NCBI RefSeq assembly: GCF_009498455.1
Contig: NZ_CP045644.1
Location: 806,001-870,000 of the forward strand
Source: Variovorax paradoxus
GTDB taxonomy: Bacteria > Pseudomonadota > Gammaproteobacteria > Burkholderiales > Burkholderiaceae_C
Length of the DNA: 64,000 nucleotides
Direction: 5' to 3'
The notes beneath the pieces are model-generated. The model ran no database searches. It was not told the DNA's origin and saw nothing but the letters and a program-made list of their open reading frames with translations. Shown here one piece after another: positions 1-7,431 of the stretch; position 1 is the stretch's first letter; each line of letters opens with the position of its first letter. The position numbers were made by a program, and so were the translations under genes.

Positions 1-427
1 GGCACTCAAGATACTCTATGAAATCGCTATAGGGTCAAGTGGTATTTTCGGGCTTTGCAAGCGTCCCAAGATGCTCGGTTTTGGGGGCAGGACTGCAAGT
101 CAGCGGCAACAAGGCAAGCGGATGGTCTTCGCGCGCGAGGAGCGGGGATTCGCCGCCAATTCGCTCGCTAAGCGCGTGCTGTCCCGCGAGGACCAGAACC
201 TTGAATTCGACCAAGCAGTGTCGGGTTTTCGCTTGAGTCGGAAGGGCGTGGCCGTCAAACCCTCGCTCAGCGGTTTGGACGACCGGTGCTGCCAGACCAA
301 CGCAGATTTGGTGGAGTTGATAGTGCCACCCGACCATGCAGAGCGTGCGGCAATGCTTCAGCTTCAAAGGATGGCGTGCAAAGTTCGCGTTTCGGTCCGA
401 GTGCACTGCGTGCGCAGCGCGCCCAAC
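1..427. other. Unassigned left-edge stretch
   Basis: I see no convincing gene here. Both strands stay open for 100 to 140 codons, but neither translation has a recognisable domain, signal peptide or ribosome binding site, and the two openings mirror each other as expected of high-GC DNA. The only clear signal is the leftward MerR-type promoter at 8-38. Before the IS66 insertion this stretch lay directly downstream of the small membrane-protein gene, whose ancestral stop falls at 428-430. Confidence 0.4.
8..38 (-). promoter_or_regulatory. MerR-type promoter firing left out of the window
   Basis: Read on the minus strand there is a -35 TTGACC (33-38), a 19-bp spacer holding the imperfect dyad CTATAG...CATAGAG, and a -10 TATCTT (8-13). 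Nineteen-base spacers with a dyad between the two boxes are the hallmark of promoters untwisted by MerR-family activators such as ZntR, CadR and PbrR. The gene it serves lies outside the window, so the target is unknown. It resembles the pbrA promoter at 14145-14175. Confidence 0.6.
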
Positions 428-468
428 TCACGGCTGCGGATTGCGGCGAATCCAGGCGGCCCAAACAA

Positions 469-476
469 GAACAACG
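469..476. repeat. Left target-site duplication of the IS66 element
   Basis: The octamer GAACAACG directly precedes the element and is repeated exactly at 2947-2954 on the other side. Eight base pairs is the normal duplication length for the IS66 family. Confidence 0.93.
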
Positions 477-502
477 GTATGCGTCCGGCCAAGACATCTT
501 GA
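477..502 (+). repeat. IS66 left terminal inverted repeat
   Basis: Twenty-six bases that match the reverse complement of 2921-2946 with two mismatches. The outer 13 bases, GTATGCGTCCGGC, are identical at both ends. IS66 termini typically begin with GTA. Confidence 0.93.
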
Positions 503-520
503 CCAGGCGCAGATGCTCGG

Positions 521-2098
521 TCAGGCAGCGCTGTCAGGTGTCCAGCTATAGGGCAGCAACTCTCGGATGCGGCTGTCTGGCTGCGTCGGCAACCTCTCCA
601 GCACATCCTTGAGGTACTGGTAAGGGTCATGCCCGTTGAGCCTAGCTGTGTGCAGCAAGCTCATGATCGCCGCCGCCCTTTGGCCGGCACGGAGGCTGCC
701 GGCGAACAACCAGTTCTTGCGGCCCAACGCGATAGGCCGGATCAGGTTCTCGACCCTGTTGTTGTCGATGCTCAGCTCGCCGTCGTCGACGTAGCGCGTG
801 AGCGCGGCCCAGCGTTTGAGGCTGTAGTCCATGGCCTTGGCTGTGGCGCTGCCATCGGGCAACTTCTGCCGGTGTGCCATCAACCAGGCATGCAGCAGGT
901 CGGCCGCCGGTCTCGCCCTGAGCCTTCGGATGTGAAGTCGTTCGTCGGGCGACAGCTCTTTGATCTCGCGCTCGATGTCGTAAAGCGTCGCAATCAACTT
1001 CAAGGCCTGCTCGGCCAGCGTGCTGCTGTGATTGGCCCACAGCTCGTGGAACTTGCGTCGCGCATGGGCCATGCAACCGGCCTCCGTGACGCCAGCCGCC
1101 ATGGCCTGCTTGTATCCCGAGTAGTCGTCACAGATCAACGTGCCGCGCCAACCGCCGCTGCCGTCCTCCTCGATGCCGAGGAAGCGGCGAGCGTGGCGCC
1201 CGGCCCGACTCTCTGCGAAGTCGAACACCACCGCGTCGATGTCGTCCCAGACCGTGGTGCAGTAGCTCCAAAGGTACGCGCGATGGGTCTTGCCCAGTCC
1301 CGGCGTGAGCATTGCAACTGGCGTTTCGTCGGCATGCAGCACTCGCCGGCCGAGCAGGTCTTCGCGCATGGCCTGGACCAGTGGCGCCAGCTGCACGCCG
1401 ATGGCGCCGATCCACTCGGCCTGCGTCGAGCGCGGTACGGCGAAGCCCGCCCGTCCGAGGATGCTCTCTTGCCGGTACAGCGGCTGATGATCGATGTACT
1501 TGGCCACAGTGACGTGGGCCATCAACCCAGCGGTGGCGATGCCCTTGTCGACGACGTGCGCGGGGACGGGCGCCTGGACCAGCGTCTGGCACTTGGTGCA
1601 GGCCCACTTGCCGCGGACGTGACGCTCTACCGTGAACGTGCCAGGCGTGTAGTCGAGCTTCTCAGCCACGTCCTCGCCGATGCGCTTGAGCGCGCAGCCG
1701 CAACTGCACGTCGTGGTCTCAGGCTCGTGGCATACCTCGCGCCGTGGGAAGTGCGCTGGCAGCGCGTGGCGCTTGGGCTGGCGCTTCTCATTGCTGTCCT
1801 TGGCGGCCGGAACCACCCTCTCGACCTCGCGGGCAAGCGCCTCGAGATCCTCGTCGATGGCTTCTTCGAGCAGGCTCTTCTGCTCCGGACTGAAGCGCTC
1901 GCTGGTGGCGGCGAACTTCAGCCGCTTCAGGACCGCCATCTCGTGCGTGAGCTTGTCGATCACGGTCTGCTTGAACGCCACGGCGCGTTCATGGCGAGCA
2001 ACGAGCTCGGACTTGAGCGTGACCTGCGCTCGCGCGGCGCGCAGTGCCTCGCGCAACTGCTGCGGGTCCAACGTGTCGATGTCGTCGTCTGCGATCAC
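521..2098 (-). CDS. tnpC: IS66 transposase TnpC
   Basis: This is the DDE transposase of the element, about 525 residues, close to the usual IS66 size. The protein has an N-terminal coiled region with the typical LKRLKFAATSERF segment, a zinc-finger-like segment with CSCG and a CTKC pair, then the catalytic core with HADETPV and CDDYSGYK and a C-terminal SIDNNRVEN motif carrying the last acidic residue. I place the start at a GTG (2096-2098), because the longer upstream opening looks like out-of-frame sequence. tnpB ends 74 bp upstream. No frameshift or stop is seen, so it is probably functional. Confidence 0.9.
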   Translation of the reverse strand: MIADDDIDTLDPQQLREALRAARAQVTLKSELVARHERAVAFKQTVIDKLTHEMAVLKRLKFAATSERFSPEQKSLLEEAIDEDLEALAREVERVVPAAKDSNEKRQPKRHALPAHFPRREVCHEPETTTCSCGCALKRIGEDVAEKLDYTPGTFTVERHVRGKWACTKCQTLVQAPVPAHVVDKGIATAGLMAHVTVAKYIDHQPLYRQESILGRAGFAVPRSTQAEWIGAIGVQLAPLVQAMREDLLGRRVLHADETPVAMLTPGLGKTHRAYLWSYCTTVWDDIDAVVFDFAESRAGRHARRFLGIEEDGSGGWRGTLICDDYSGYKQAMAAGVTEAGCMAHARRKFHELWANHSSTLAEQALKLIATLYDIEREIKELSPDERLHIRRLRARPAADLLHAWLMAHRQKLPDGSATAKAMDYSLKRWAALTRYVDDGELSIDNNRVENLIRPIALGRKNWLFAGSLRAGQRAAAIMSLLHTARLNGHDPYQYLKDVLERLPTQPDSRIRELLPYSWTPDSAA

Positions 2099-2172
2099 GG
2101 AGGGTGATCGTGCCAGAGGGCGGCCCTGCAGACCATCGGCACATCCCTCAATTGCGCGGCAGCGTTGCGCCT

Positions 2173-2499
2173 CTACACCACGGTGATCACGCCGGCTTCG
2201 CCGATGCGTTGCCAGGGTAGGCCGAGGACCAGTGCGTCGAACTGCGCCTGGGTCAGCGCCTCGTTCATGAGCGAGGCTCGAACGAAGCCGCCCTGATGAA
2301 GACGTCGAGCGCATAGCCAGATGCCGATGCCGTCGTGCACGAGCACCTTGAGCCGGTCACCGCGGCGATTAACGAAGACGTAGGCGTGGTGCGGATGGGC
2401 AGCGCCGAACACCGCGACGACCCGGCCCAATGCTGTGTTGGTTCCGGCGCGCATGTCCATCGGCTCCACCGACAGCCACAGTGCATCGACCCGGATCAC
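2173..2499 (-). CDS. tnpB: IS66 accessory protein TnpB (Orf2)
   Basis: A 108-residue protein of the IS66 Orf2 family, recognisable by an N-terminal VDALWLSVEPMDMRAG segment, the HHAYVFVNRRGDRLKVL block and a C-terminal LPWQRIGE. Its exact biochemical role in transposition is not well defined, but it is needed together with TnpA and TnpC in several IS66 members. The GTG start at 2497-2499 overlaps the TGA stop of tnpA by four bases, which points to translational coupling. Length and sequence are normal for the family. Confidence 0.9.
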   Translation of the reverse strand: MIRVDALWLSVEPMDMRAGTNTALGRVVAVFGAAHPHHAYVFVNRRGDRLKVLVHDGIGIWLCARRLHQGGFVRASLMNEALTQAQFDALVLGLPWQRIGEAGVITVV

Positions 2500-2867
2500 C
2501 GCAGCACCGCGCGCACCCAGGTCGCGCAGTCCGCTGCGGCGCTGACCGGCCAGATGACCGAGACGCTGACTCCACCGCGCTGAAGTTCGATGCGGATGTC
2601 GGTCTGTGGTTGCGGTGCAGGCAACTTCAGCGGAACGAACTCAGGGGCCGGCGGCGGCAGCGGTCTGACAGATGCAGCGGCAGGCTCAGGCTGCTCGGCA
2701 CAATTGACCCACCGGCGAAGCATGTTGGCATTGAGCCCGTTAGCCAGTGCGATCGCCGCGCTCGATACGCCAGGCTGCTGGCAGGCCCTGATGAGTTCGG
2801 CCTTGAACTCGGCGCTGTGCTTGCGCCTGCGCCGCCGGCCTGCTGGCTCCAAGACAGAAGTGTCCAC
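2496..2867 (-). CDS. tnpA: IS66 accessory protein TnpA (Orf1)
   Basis: A 123-residue protein with an N-terminal helix-turn-helix of the type shared by IS66 Orf1 and IS3 OrfA (RRRRRKHSAEFKAELIRAC followed by SSAAIALANGLNANMLRRW). The C-terminal half is proline-rich and then resembles the end of other IS66 Orf1 proteins. The start is a GTG at 2865-2867, 54 bp inside the right inverted repeat. It probably binds the element ends. It is coupled to tnpB by a four-base overlap. Confidence 0.85.
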   Translation of the reverse strand: MDTSVLEPAGRRRRRKHSAEFKAELIRACQQPGVSSAAIALANGLNANMLRRWVNCAEQPEPAAASVRPLPPPAPEFVPLKLPAPQPQTDIRIELQRGGVSVSVIWPVSAAADCATWVRAVLR

Positions 2868-2920
2868 GTGTCCACGAAGAAGTTAAGTGGAGTAGAGCCT
2901 CCTATGGAGCAGAGACGGAA

Positions 2921-2946
2921 TCAAGATGACTTTGCCGGACGCATAC
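2921..2946 (-). repeat. IS66 right terminal inverted repeat
   Basis: Reverse-complement partner of 477-502 with two mismatches in 26. It lies just upstream of tnpA and also supplies the substitute C-terminal codons and stop (2921-2923) of the interrupted membrane-protein gene. Confidence 0.93.
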
Positions 2947-2954
2947 GAACAACG
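2947..2954. repeat. Right target-site duplication of the IS66 element
   Basis: GAACAACG, identical to 469-476. Collapsing the two copies restores the reading frame of the interrupted small membrane-protein gene. Confidence 0.93.
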
Positions 2955-3130
2955 AGCGCGATTGCCCAGAAAATGGCGGCGGTGGTGTTGAGTCTGCGGC
3001 TGTAGAGGATGCCGAACAGTTCAAATTCCACGCCGCCCAATGCCAAGGCACCATGCGTAAGGATTTGATTGGCCGCGAACCCGCTCAAGAACTTGGCTAT
3101 TCCTCTATATCGCATATGCGTCACTCCGGG

Positions 3131-3694
3131 CTATAGAACACGAACAACCACTGCGCCAAGGGCGAGCACGAAAGCGACGACGCTCGGCACGGCGGTGAGT
3201 GCCATGCCGAATGAGCGCGCCGCCGCCCCTTTTGGGTAGCTGACGAAGAAGGCAATGCGGCCTACGGAGAAGAGAGTCACAGACGCCAGGATCAACGGCA
3301 TGGCAACTTCCCGTAGGACCATGAGCATCGCGAACTGCGTAACCATCATCACCACGGCCTGCTCCAAGGTGTTCTGGAGAAATGCGGCCGGCACTGCAAT
3401 CCGTGGGCTGGGAGTGGAGTAGGCCGCTCCGCGAATGTCCTGCGAGGAATGCCGCCGCCCGTTGGACACCATGCGAACGCCAACCATGATCCAGAAGACC
3501 ACAAACAGGCTGGAGCCGGCCCAGAATGTCAAGACAGACTCAAGATCGCCCGCAGGAAAGCGGATGAGTCGCGGCAACAGGAGGTGGGCCATGCCGAGCA
3601 CCATCGCGCAGACCAGTATGGCCGCCATGGAGCCGCGCAGGACGCCGCGCTGCTCCCGGCGAAATTCGGAATCCGTCAACTCATAGGCCGGCAT
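3131..3694 (-). CDS. MAPEG family membrane protein
   Basis: A 187-residue protein with four hydrophobic segments and the FLQNTLEQAV signature of the MAPEG superfamily (membrane-associated proteins in eicosanoid and glutathione metabolism), followed by YPKGAAARSFGMALTA, which also fits the family. Members act on lipophilic or thiol substrates, often with glutathione; bacterial substrates are mostly unknown. I chose the ATG at 3692-3694 because GAAGGAG lies seven bases upstream; a TTG eight codons earlier would overlap ccdA. Neighbours are ccdA, 16 bp upstream, and the interrupted small membrane protein downstream. In this redox operon a thiol-linked job is plausible but unproven. Confidence 0.75.
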   Translation of the reverse strand: MPAYELTDSEFRREQRGVLRGSMAAILVCAMVLGMAHLLLPRLIRFPAGDLESVLTFWAGSSLFVVFWIMVGVRMVSNGRRHSSQDIRGAAYSTPSPRIAVPAAFLQNTLEQAVVMMVTQFAMLMVLREVAMPLILASVTLFSVGRIAFFVSYPKGAAARSFGMALTAVPSVVAFVLALGAVVVRVL

Positions 3695-3710
3695 GATGGG
3701 CACTCCTTCG

Positions 3711-4448
3711 TCAGCCAATTCGCCCGAGCGACGGAAACATCCTTAGCAACCAGAACGACAGGTCGGTGAGGTGGCCGCTGATCATGGCTGCACCCATCGC
3801 AACCAGCACGATACCTCCGATCACCTGCAGCGGCCTGCTCAGCCGCCGGAGGGTCTGCTGGTGCCGCAACATCTGTCCCGTGAACGCCGCCGCGAGAACG
3901 AATGGAATGCCCAGGCCGGTTGAGTAGATCGCGAGCAGACCGACTCCGTCGAAGCCACCGGAGACAGCCGCCAACGTCAGTATCGCGCCCAGTACAGGGC
4001 CGATACAGGGTGTCCAACCGAAACCGAAGGCCAGGCCGAGCCCGAACGCCAAGACCGGTCGACCCCCTGGCCAAGCGGGGTGCCAGCGAACGTCGCGCTG
4101 CAGCCAACCGAACCCAGCCGGAATCCAGAGCATCAACAGCCCAAACAGCACGATCATCCCACCACCCAGCACGGAGGCTTCGCGCCGGTACTGAAGCAGA
4201 AGGCTGCCGACAGCCGATGCCGTTGCACCGAGCGCGGTGAACACTGTCGAGAAGCCGAGCACGAAGGCCAGCGCCAGCAGCGGTGGCGTCCAGCGAGTCG
4301 AGACGGCAGCGCCTTGCTCGCGCGCTGCCGTGCCCGCGATGAAAGAAACATATCCGGGGACGAGCGGCAGCACACAGGGTGACAGGAACGACACCACGCC
4401 TGCGGCAAACGCGGCGATCGGACCGAGTCCGGAGGAATCGAGTGCCAT
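3711..4448 (-). CDS. ccdA: Cytochrome c biogenesis protein CcdA
   Basis: A 245-residue inner-membrane protein of the CcdA/DsbD-beta family that carries electrons from cytosolic thioredoxin to periplasmic thiol proteins. It has six hydrophobic segments and the two conserved redox cysteines at residue 25 (FLSPCVLPLVPGY) and residue 148 (GWTPCIGPV). The ATG (4446-4448) overlaps the TGA of tlpA, so the two are translationally coupled; a longer opening upstream is only tlpA in another frame. With TlpA next to it, the pair forms a standard reductive relay that would keep apocytochrome or metal-ligand cysteines reduced. Complete and normal in length. Confidence 0.88.
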   Translation of the reverse strand: MALDSSGLGPIAAFAAGVVSFLSPCVLPLVPGYVSFIAGTAAREQGAAVSTRWTPPLLALAFVLGFSTVFTALGATASAVGSLLLQYRREASVLGGGMIVLFGLLMLWIPAGFGWLQRDVRWHPAWPGGRPVLAFGLGLAFGFGWTPCIGPVLGAILTLAAVSGGFDGVGLLAIYSTGLGIPFVLAAAFTGQMLRHQQTLRRLSRPLQVIGGIVLVAMGAAMISGHLTDLSFWLLRMFPSLGRIG

Positions 4449-5056
4449 CACCCAGGCCCCGCGCGCATTAGCGCTTTCAGCGCGTCGACGATCTTTGGGG
4501 CGTCCCACTCGGCGGTCCCGCTCATGCGGCCGATCTCGCGGCCCTGCCGGTCCAGCAGCAAAGTCGTCGGAACCCCAACCGCCTTGAGCTTGAAGATTGC
4601 GTTGGCTTCGGCGTCCTGGTAGATGGCAAGATGCCTGATCCCCTCTGAAGCATAGAAAGATTTGACCAACTCCAACCCCTTTGCTCCGGTGTCCATGGAC
4701 AGCGCGACGACCTGGAAATCAGCGCCGCCCAGTTGTGCCTGCAGGCGGTCCAGCGACGGCATCTCCTGCCGGCAGGGCGGGCACCAGGTTGCCCAGATGT
4801 TCAGAAGGACCACCTTGCCCTTCAGGCTCGCAAGTTCCACCGGTCGACCAGCACCGTCCAGCACACGCAGTTCCGGCAAAGGAATGGGCTGAGTGCGCAT
4901 GACGAGTGGCAGCGCTCCCGCAGCGGCGGTGGCAGGGACACGCGAGAACTCGAGGTACGCCAGCGCGCCCAGCCCTACCGCGAGGGGAAGGCCCAGGCCC
5001 AGTAGCCAACGGCGCCGACGAAGATTGACGGAATCCGGGGATTGCACGGGGTCCAT
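4448..5056 (-). CDS. tlpA: Membrane-anchored thioredoxin TlpA/ResA type
   Basis: A periplasm-facing thiol-disulfide reductase of about 202 residues. It has an N-terminal membrane anchor (residues 17-35 after an RRRR stretch), then a thioredoxin fold with the active site WCPPC (Cys92 and Cys95) and the cis-proline region GVPTTLLLDRQG. Such proteins receive electrons from CcdA and reduce cytochrome c or CuA-site cysteines. The ATG at 5056 is preferred over a GTG one codon earlier because GGAGGT is five bases upstream. It overlaps the stop of the Sco-like fragment and the start of ccdA, so all three are coupled. Confidence 0.88.
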   Translation of the reverse strand: MDPVQSPDSVNLRRRRWLLGLGLPLAVGLGALAYLEFSRVPATAAAGALPLVMRTQPIPLPELRVLDGAGRPVELASLKGKVVLLNIWATWCPPCRQEMPSLDRLQAQLGGADFQVVALSMDTGAKGLELVKSFYASEGIRHLAIYQDAEANAIFKLKAVGVPTTLLLDRQGREIGRMSGTAEWDAPKIVDALKALMRAGPG

Positions 5057-5409
5057 CACGCACCTCCCTGAAGCAACCTGGCATCGGACGCCAGCGCAGC
5101 GGCGCCGGCCCGGTTGCGCGTGTAGAGCCCGAAGAAGACGACCACGACTTCACCCTTGAAGTCCTTCAGACTGCGCACGGCGCTGTTCTGGTCGGGCAAT
5201 TGGAGGTCACGGGCGTACCCGGCACCGGTGATGTCGATCAGCTGAAACTGGCTTGTGCGCTGCTGCGACTTGGACGGCACGAGGATCGCTGCGGGGACGC
5301 CGAGCAGCATCGAGATGCAAAACACCAACGCGATGCGGCGCCGCTCCAGCTTCTTGTCGTCCGGGGCAGCGACGGAACGGCGCGCCCTGCGGGATGCCGA
5401 CGTCGTCAT
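5056..5409 (-). pseudogene. Truncated Sco1/SenC-like protein
   Basis: A 117-residue product. After a basic N-terminus and one membrane helix (about residues 25-45) it has the opening strands of a Sco1/SenC copper chaperone (FQLIDITGAGYARD and LKDFKGEVVVVFFG). The family normally continues directly with the CxxxC copper site; here that part is missing and the chain ends 23 residues later in unrelated sequence. It therefore cannot bind copper in the usual way. Its ATG overlaps the lspA stop and its TGA overlaps the tlpA start region, so it stays in the coupled operon. It is either a decayed gene kept as a translational bridge or a reduced membrane protein of unknown use. Confidence 0.65.
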
Positions 5410-5897
5410 ATGTTCTCCGTTGCCTGCGGCTGGCGCGCACCAGCGAACGACGTGAGCACTAGGCTGGCTGCGCCGACCGTGATGCCGATGTCGGCGACAT
5501 TGAAGGCTGGCCAGTGCCATCCACCAAGGTGTAAGTCCAGGTAATCGATCACCTGCCCTCGCACTGCGCGATCGAACGCATTGCCGAGTGCGCCGCCGAG
5601 GATCAGGCTGAACGCCAGCGATTCCGCGCGCGGCCGAGGAGCACGGATCATCCAGATCAGCCAGAACGAAATTGCCACCGCAATGGCCAAGAAGAACCAG
5701 CGCTGCCAGCCTCCGGCACCGGCCAGGAAGCTGAAGGCAGCCCCAGGATTGAGCACATGGACCAGATTGAAGAACGGTGTGACCGCATGCGACCACCCCA
5801 GGGAAGTCGTTGCGTCGATATAGCTCTTGGCTGCCTGATCGGCGGCGAGGACCATGATGGCGAGCGAGAACCATGATGCTTGTCGGGTTGAATGCAT
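5406..5897 (-). CDS. lspA: Lipoprotein signal peptidase LspA (copy 1)
   Basis: A 163-residue inner-membrane aspartyl protease that removes signal peptides from prolipoproteins. The five conserved family boxes are visible: DQAAK, NPGAAFSFLA, GGALGNAFDR, VIDYLD and FNVADIGI, with the two catalytic aspartates in the third and fifth. Four hydrophobic segments are present. I chose the ATG at 5897; the opening extends 14 codons further without a good ribosome site. It is clearly related to the second copy at 9995-10483. In the pbr lead operon of Cupriavidus a signal peptidase (PbrC) takes part in lead resistance, so this accessory copy may have a metal role rather than a housekeeping one. Confidence 0.88.
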   Translation of the reverse strand: MHSTRQASWFSLAIMVLAADQAAKSYIDATTSLGWSHAVTPFFNLVHVLNPGAAFSFLAGAGGWQRWFFLAIAVAISFWLIWMIRAPRPRAESLAFSLILGGALGNAFDRAVRGQVIDYLDLHLGGWHWPAFNVADIGITVGAASLVLTSFAGARQPQATENI

Positions 5898-6002
5898 GTT
5901 CACTTGGTTGGAATGGAGTCCGTCGGTGGTTTTCGTCACCCGTTCGGGGCTGTGGTCTCAGCGCCTCTTCGACCTGCTCGTCGGCCTGCGTGGCGCTCAA
6001 GT

Positions 6003-7325
6003 TCAGAGCGACCCGTAACTGTGGAGCCCTGACAGGAACATGTTCACGCCCAGAAATGCGAAGGTCGTCACCGCCAGTCCCACGAGGGCCCACCACGCGG
6101 AAGTGGCGCCGCGCAGTCCCTTCACCAGACGCAAGTGCAGCCAGGCCGCGTAGTTCAGCCAGACAATAAGCGCCCACGTCTCCTTCGGATCCCAGCTCCA
6201 GTAGCCGCCCCAGGCCTCGGCGGCCCACAGCGCCCCTAGCACCGTGGCCACCGTGAAGAAAGCGAAGCCAACGGCTATTGCCTTGTACATGACGTCATCG
6301 AGCACATCGAGCGCAGGAAGCCGCGATGCAATGCGCCGCCGCGCCAGCAGGATGCCGCCGACGATGAGAGACGACACGCCGAAGTAGACGGACCAGAACG
6401 ATCCGCCGGCTTCGGCGCCGCGACGGAACACCAACGGTTCAAGGCACAACGCCGTGCCCAGAAGCCACAGGGGAGCGAGCTTGTACCACTTGGTCTCGCC
6501 GGCCTGTTGCTTGATCAGATAGGCGAACGCCACCATCGCAGCCAGTGCGAACGTGCCGTATCCGACAAAGTTCGCCGGCACGTGGACCTTCATCCACCAG
6601 CTTTGCAGCGCTGGCACCAGCGGCTGGATCTCGTGCTGCTCACGAGCGAGCGTGTACCACAGCAAGAATCCCACCGCAGCACTGACAATCAGCATGGCGA
6701 ATGCGCCCAGGGCGCGAGTCTGGTAACGATCCTCGAAATACAGGTAGAACGCCGCCGTCATCCAACTGAACAGCACGAAGACTTCATAGAGGTTACTCAC
6801 CGGGATGTGGCCGATGTCCGGCCCCATCAGGTGGCTTTCGACCCAGCGCACCATCGTTCCGACAAGCGCCATCGTCACGGCTGCCCAAGCGAAACCCGTC
6901 CCCAGCCGGTCAAAGCCGACGGCGCGCGTGGCCAGCATGCCGACCCAGTAAAAGGCCGTGCTCATGAAAAAGAGCAGGCTCATCCACAGGATCGCCGACT
7001 GACTGGAAAGGAAGTATTTGAGCCAGAAGACCGACTCGGCGCGTTGCAGGTCGCCTTGGTAGGCCATGGCTGCCAGTACCGAAACGATCGCCACGCCGGC
7101 GATGAGTGCGCGCAGCGGCCGCCAGAACCAGCCCAGCCAGATCGCAGCCGGAACGGACAACGCTAGGATGGCCTTCTCGTAGATGTCCATGTGAGCCGCA
7201 TACGTGGCAAGCGCGTAGCCGCCTGCGGCAACGGCGAAGACAGCGAAAATCCAATCGACGGTATTGCGGCGCGCGAAGAATCCCTCGTGGAGGGAGATGG
7301 TGTAGGTCTGAGCAGTGGTGTTCAT
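6003..7325 (-). CDS. ccsB: System II cytochrome c biogenesis protein CcsB (ResC/CcsA type)
   Basis: A 440-residue polytopic protein with the tryptophan-rich haem-handling motif around residues 370-388 (WGGYWSWDPKETW) and a periplasmic WMKVHVPANFVGYG segment. It belongs to the haem-handling half of the System II cytochrome c synthase (named CcsB in protein-family databases, ResC or CcsA elsewhere). The partner that usually accompanies it, ResB, is not in this window. It lies 106 bp after dsbA and 105 bp before lspA, in the same orientation as tlpA and ccdA, which are the reductive arm of the same pathway. Length is normal and no defects are seen. Confidence 0.88.
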   Translation of the reverse strand: MNTTAQTYTISLHEGFFARRNTVDWIFAVFAVAAGGYALATYAAHMDIYEKAILALSVPAAIWLGWFWRPLRALIAGVAIVSVLAAMAYQGDLQRAESVFWLKYFLSSQSAILWMSLLFFMSTAFYWVGMLATRAVGFDRLGTGFAWAAVTMALVGTMVRWVESHLMGPDIGHIPVSNLYEVFVLFSWMTAAFYLYFEDRYQTRALGAFAMLIVSAAVGFLLWYTLAREQHEIQPLVPALQSWWMKVHVPANFVGYGTFALAAMVAFAYLIKQQAGETKWYKLAPLWLLGTALCLEPLVFRRGAEAGGSFWSVYFGVSSLIVGGILLARRRIASRLPALDVLDDVMYKAIAVGFAFFTVATVLGALWAAEAWGGYWSWDPKETWALIVWLNYAAWLHLRLVKGLRGATSAWWALVGLAVTTFAFLGVNMFLSGLHSYGSL

Positions 7326-7431
7326 TCGCTGCTTTGCGTGTTTCGTCCGGCGGAGGATGTAGAGGTCTCGCGTGAAGCCTCGCGGGTGTTGCAGGACGCA
7401 AAGTCCATCGCGGCAAATTCGTCGTCGTCCA

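Larger units (their letters stand above)
477..2946 (-). mobile_element. IS66-family insertion sequence, complete, 2470 bp
   Basis: The element carries tnpA, tnpB and tnpC in the usual IS66 order, all leftward. Its ends are inverted repeats that match at 24 of 26 positions (477-502 against 2921-2946), both starting GTATGCGTCCGGC. A perfect 8-bp duplication GAACAACG flanks it at 469-476 and 2947-2954. All three genes are open and the ends are intact, so it may still move; the perfect duplication suggests a fairly recent insertion. It lies in the 3' end of the small membrane-protein gene that starts at 3124. Confidence 0.95.
2921..3124 (-). pseudogene. Small membrane protein interrupted by IS66
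   Basis: As it stands the gene encodes 67 residues and its last eight come from the IS66 end. Removing the element and one copy of the duplication joins codon 59 to 467-469 and restores a 72-residue protein ending LVWAAWIRRNPQP, with its stop at 428-430. The restored C-terminus continues the hydrophobic helix FWAIALVV, so the real protein has a membrane segment near its end, after a soluble or amphipathic part (FLSGFAANQILTHG). I do not recognise the family. The start lies six bases after the MAPEG gene stop, so it is the last gene of the leftward operon. Loss of the tail may or may not abolish function. Confidence 0.65.

Noticed and set aside
35..502. Long openings on both strands at the left edge
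   Set aside because: Neither has a ribosome site, domain or natural-looking composition; they mirror each other and are ended by the IS66 insertion.
629..2107. A 492-codon rightward opening across the IS66 transposase
   Set aside because: It is the antisense shadow of tnpC, typical of high-GC genes; no motif.
5410..6228. The 390-codon leftward opening that contains the Sco-like fragment
   Set aside because: Only its last 117 codons resemble a protein family; the rest is lspA and ccsB in another frame.
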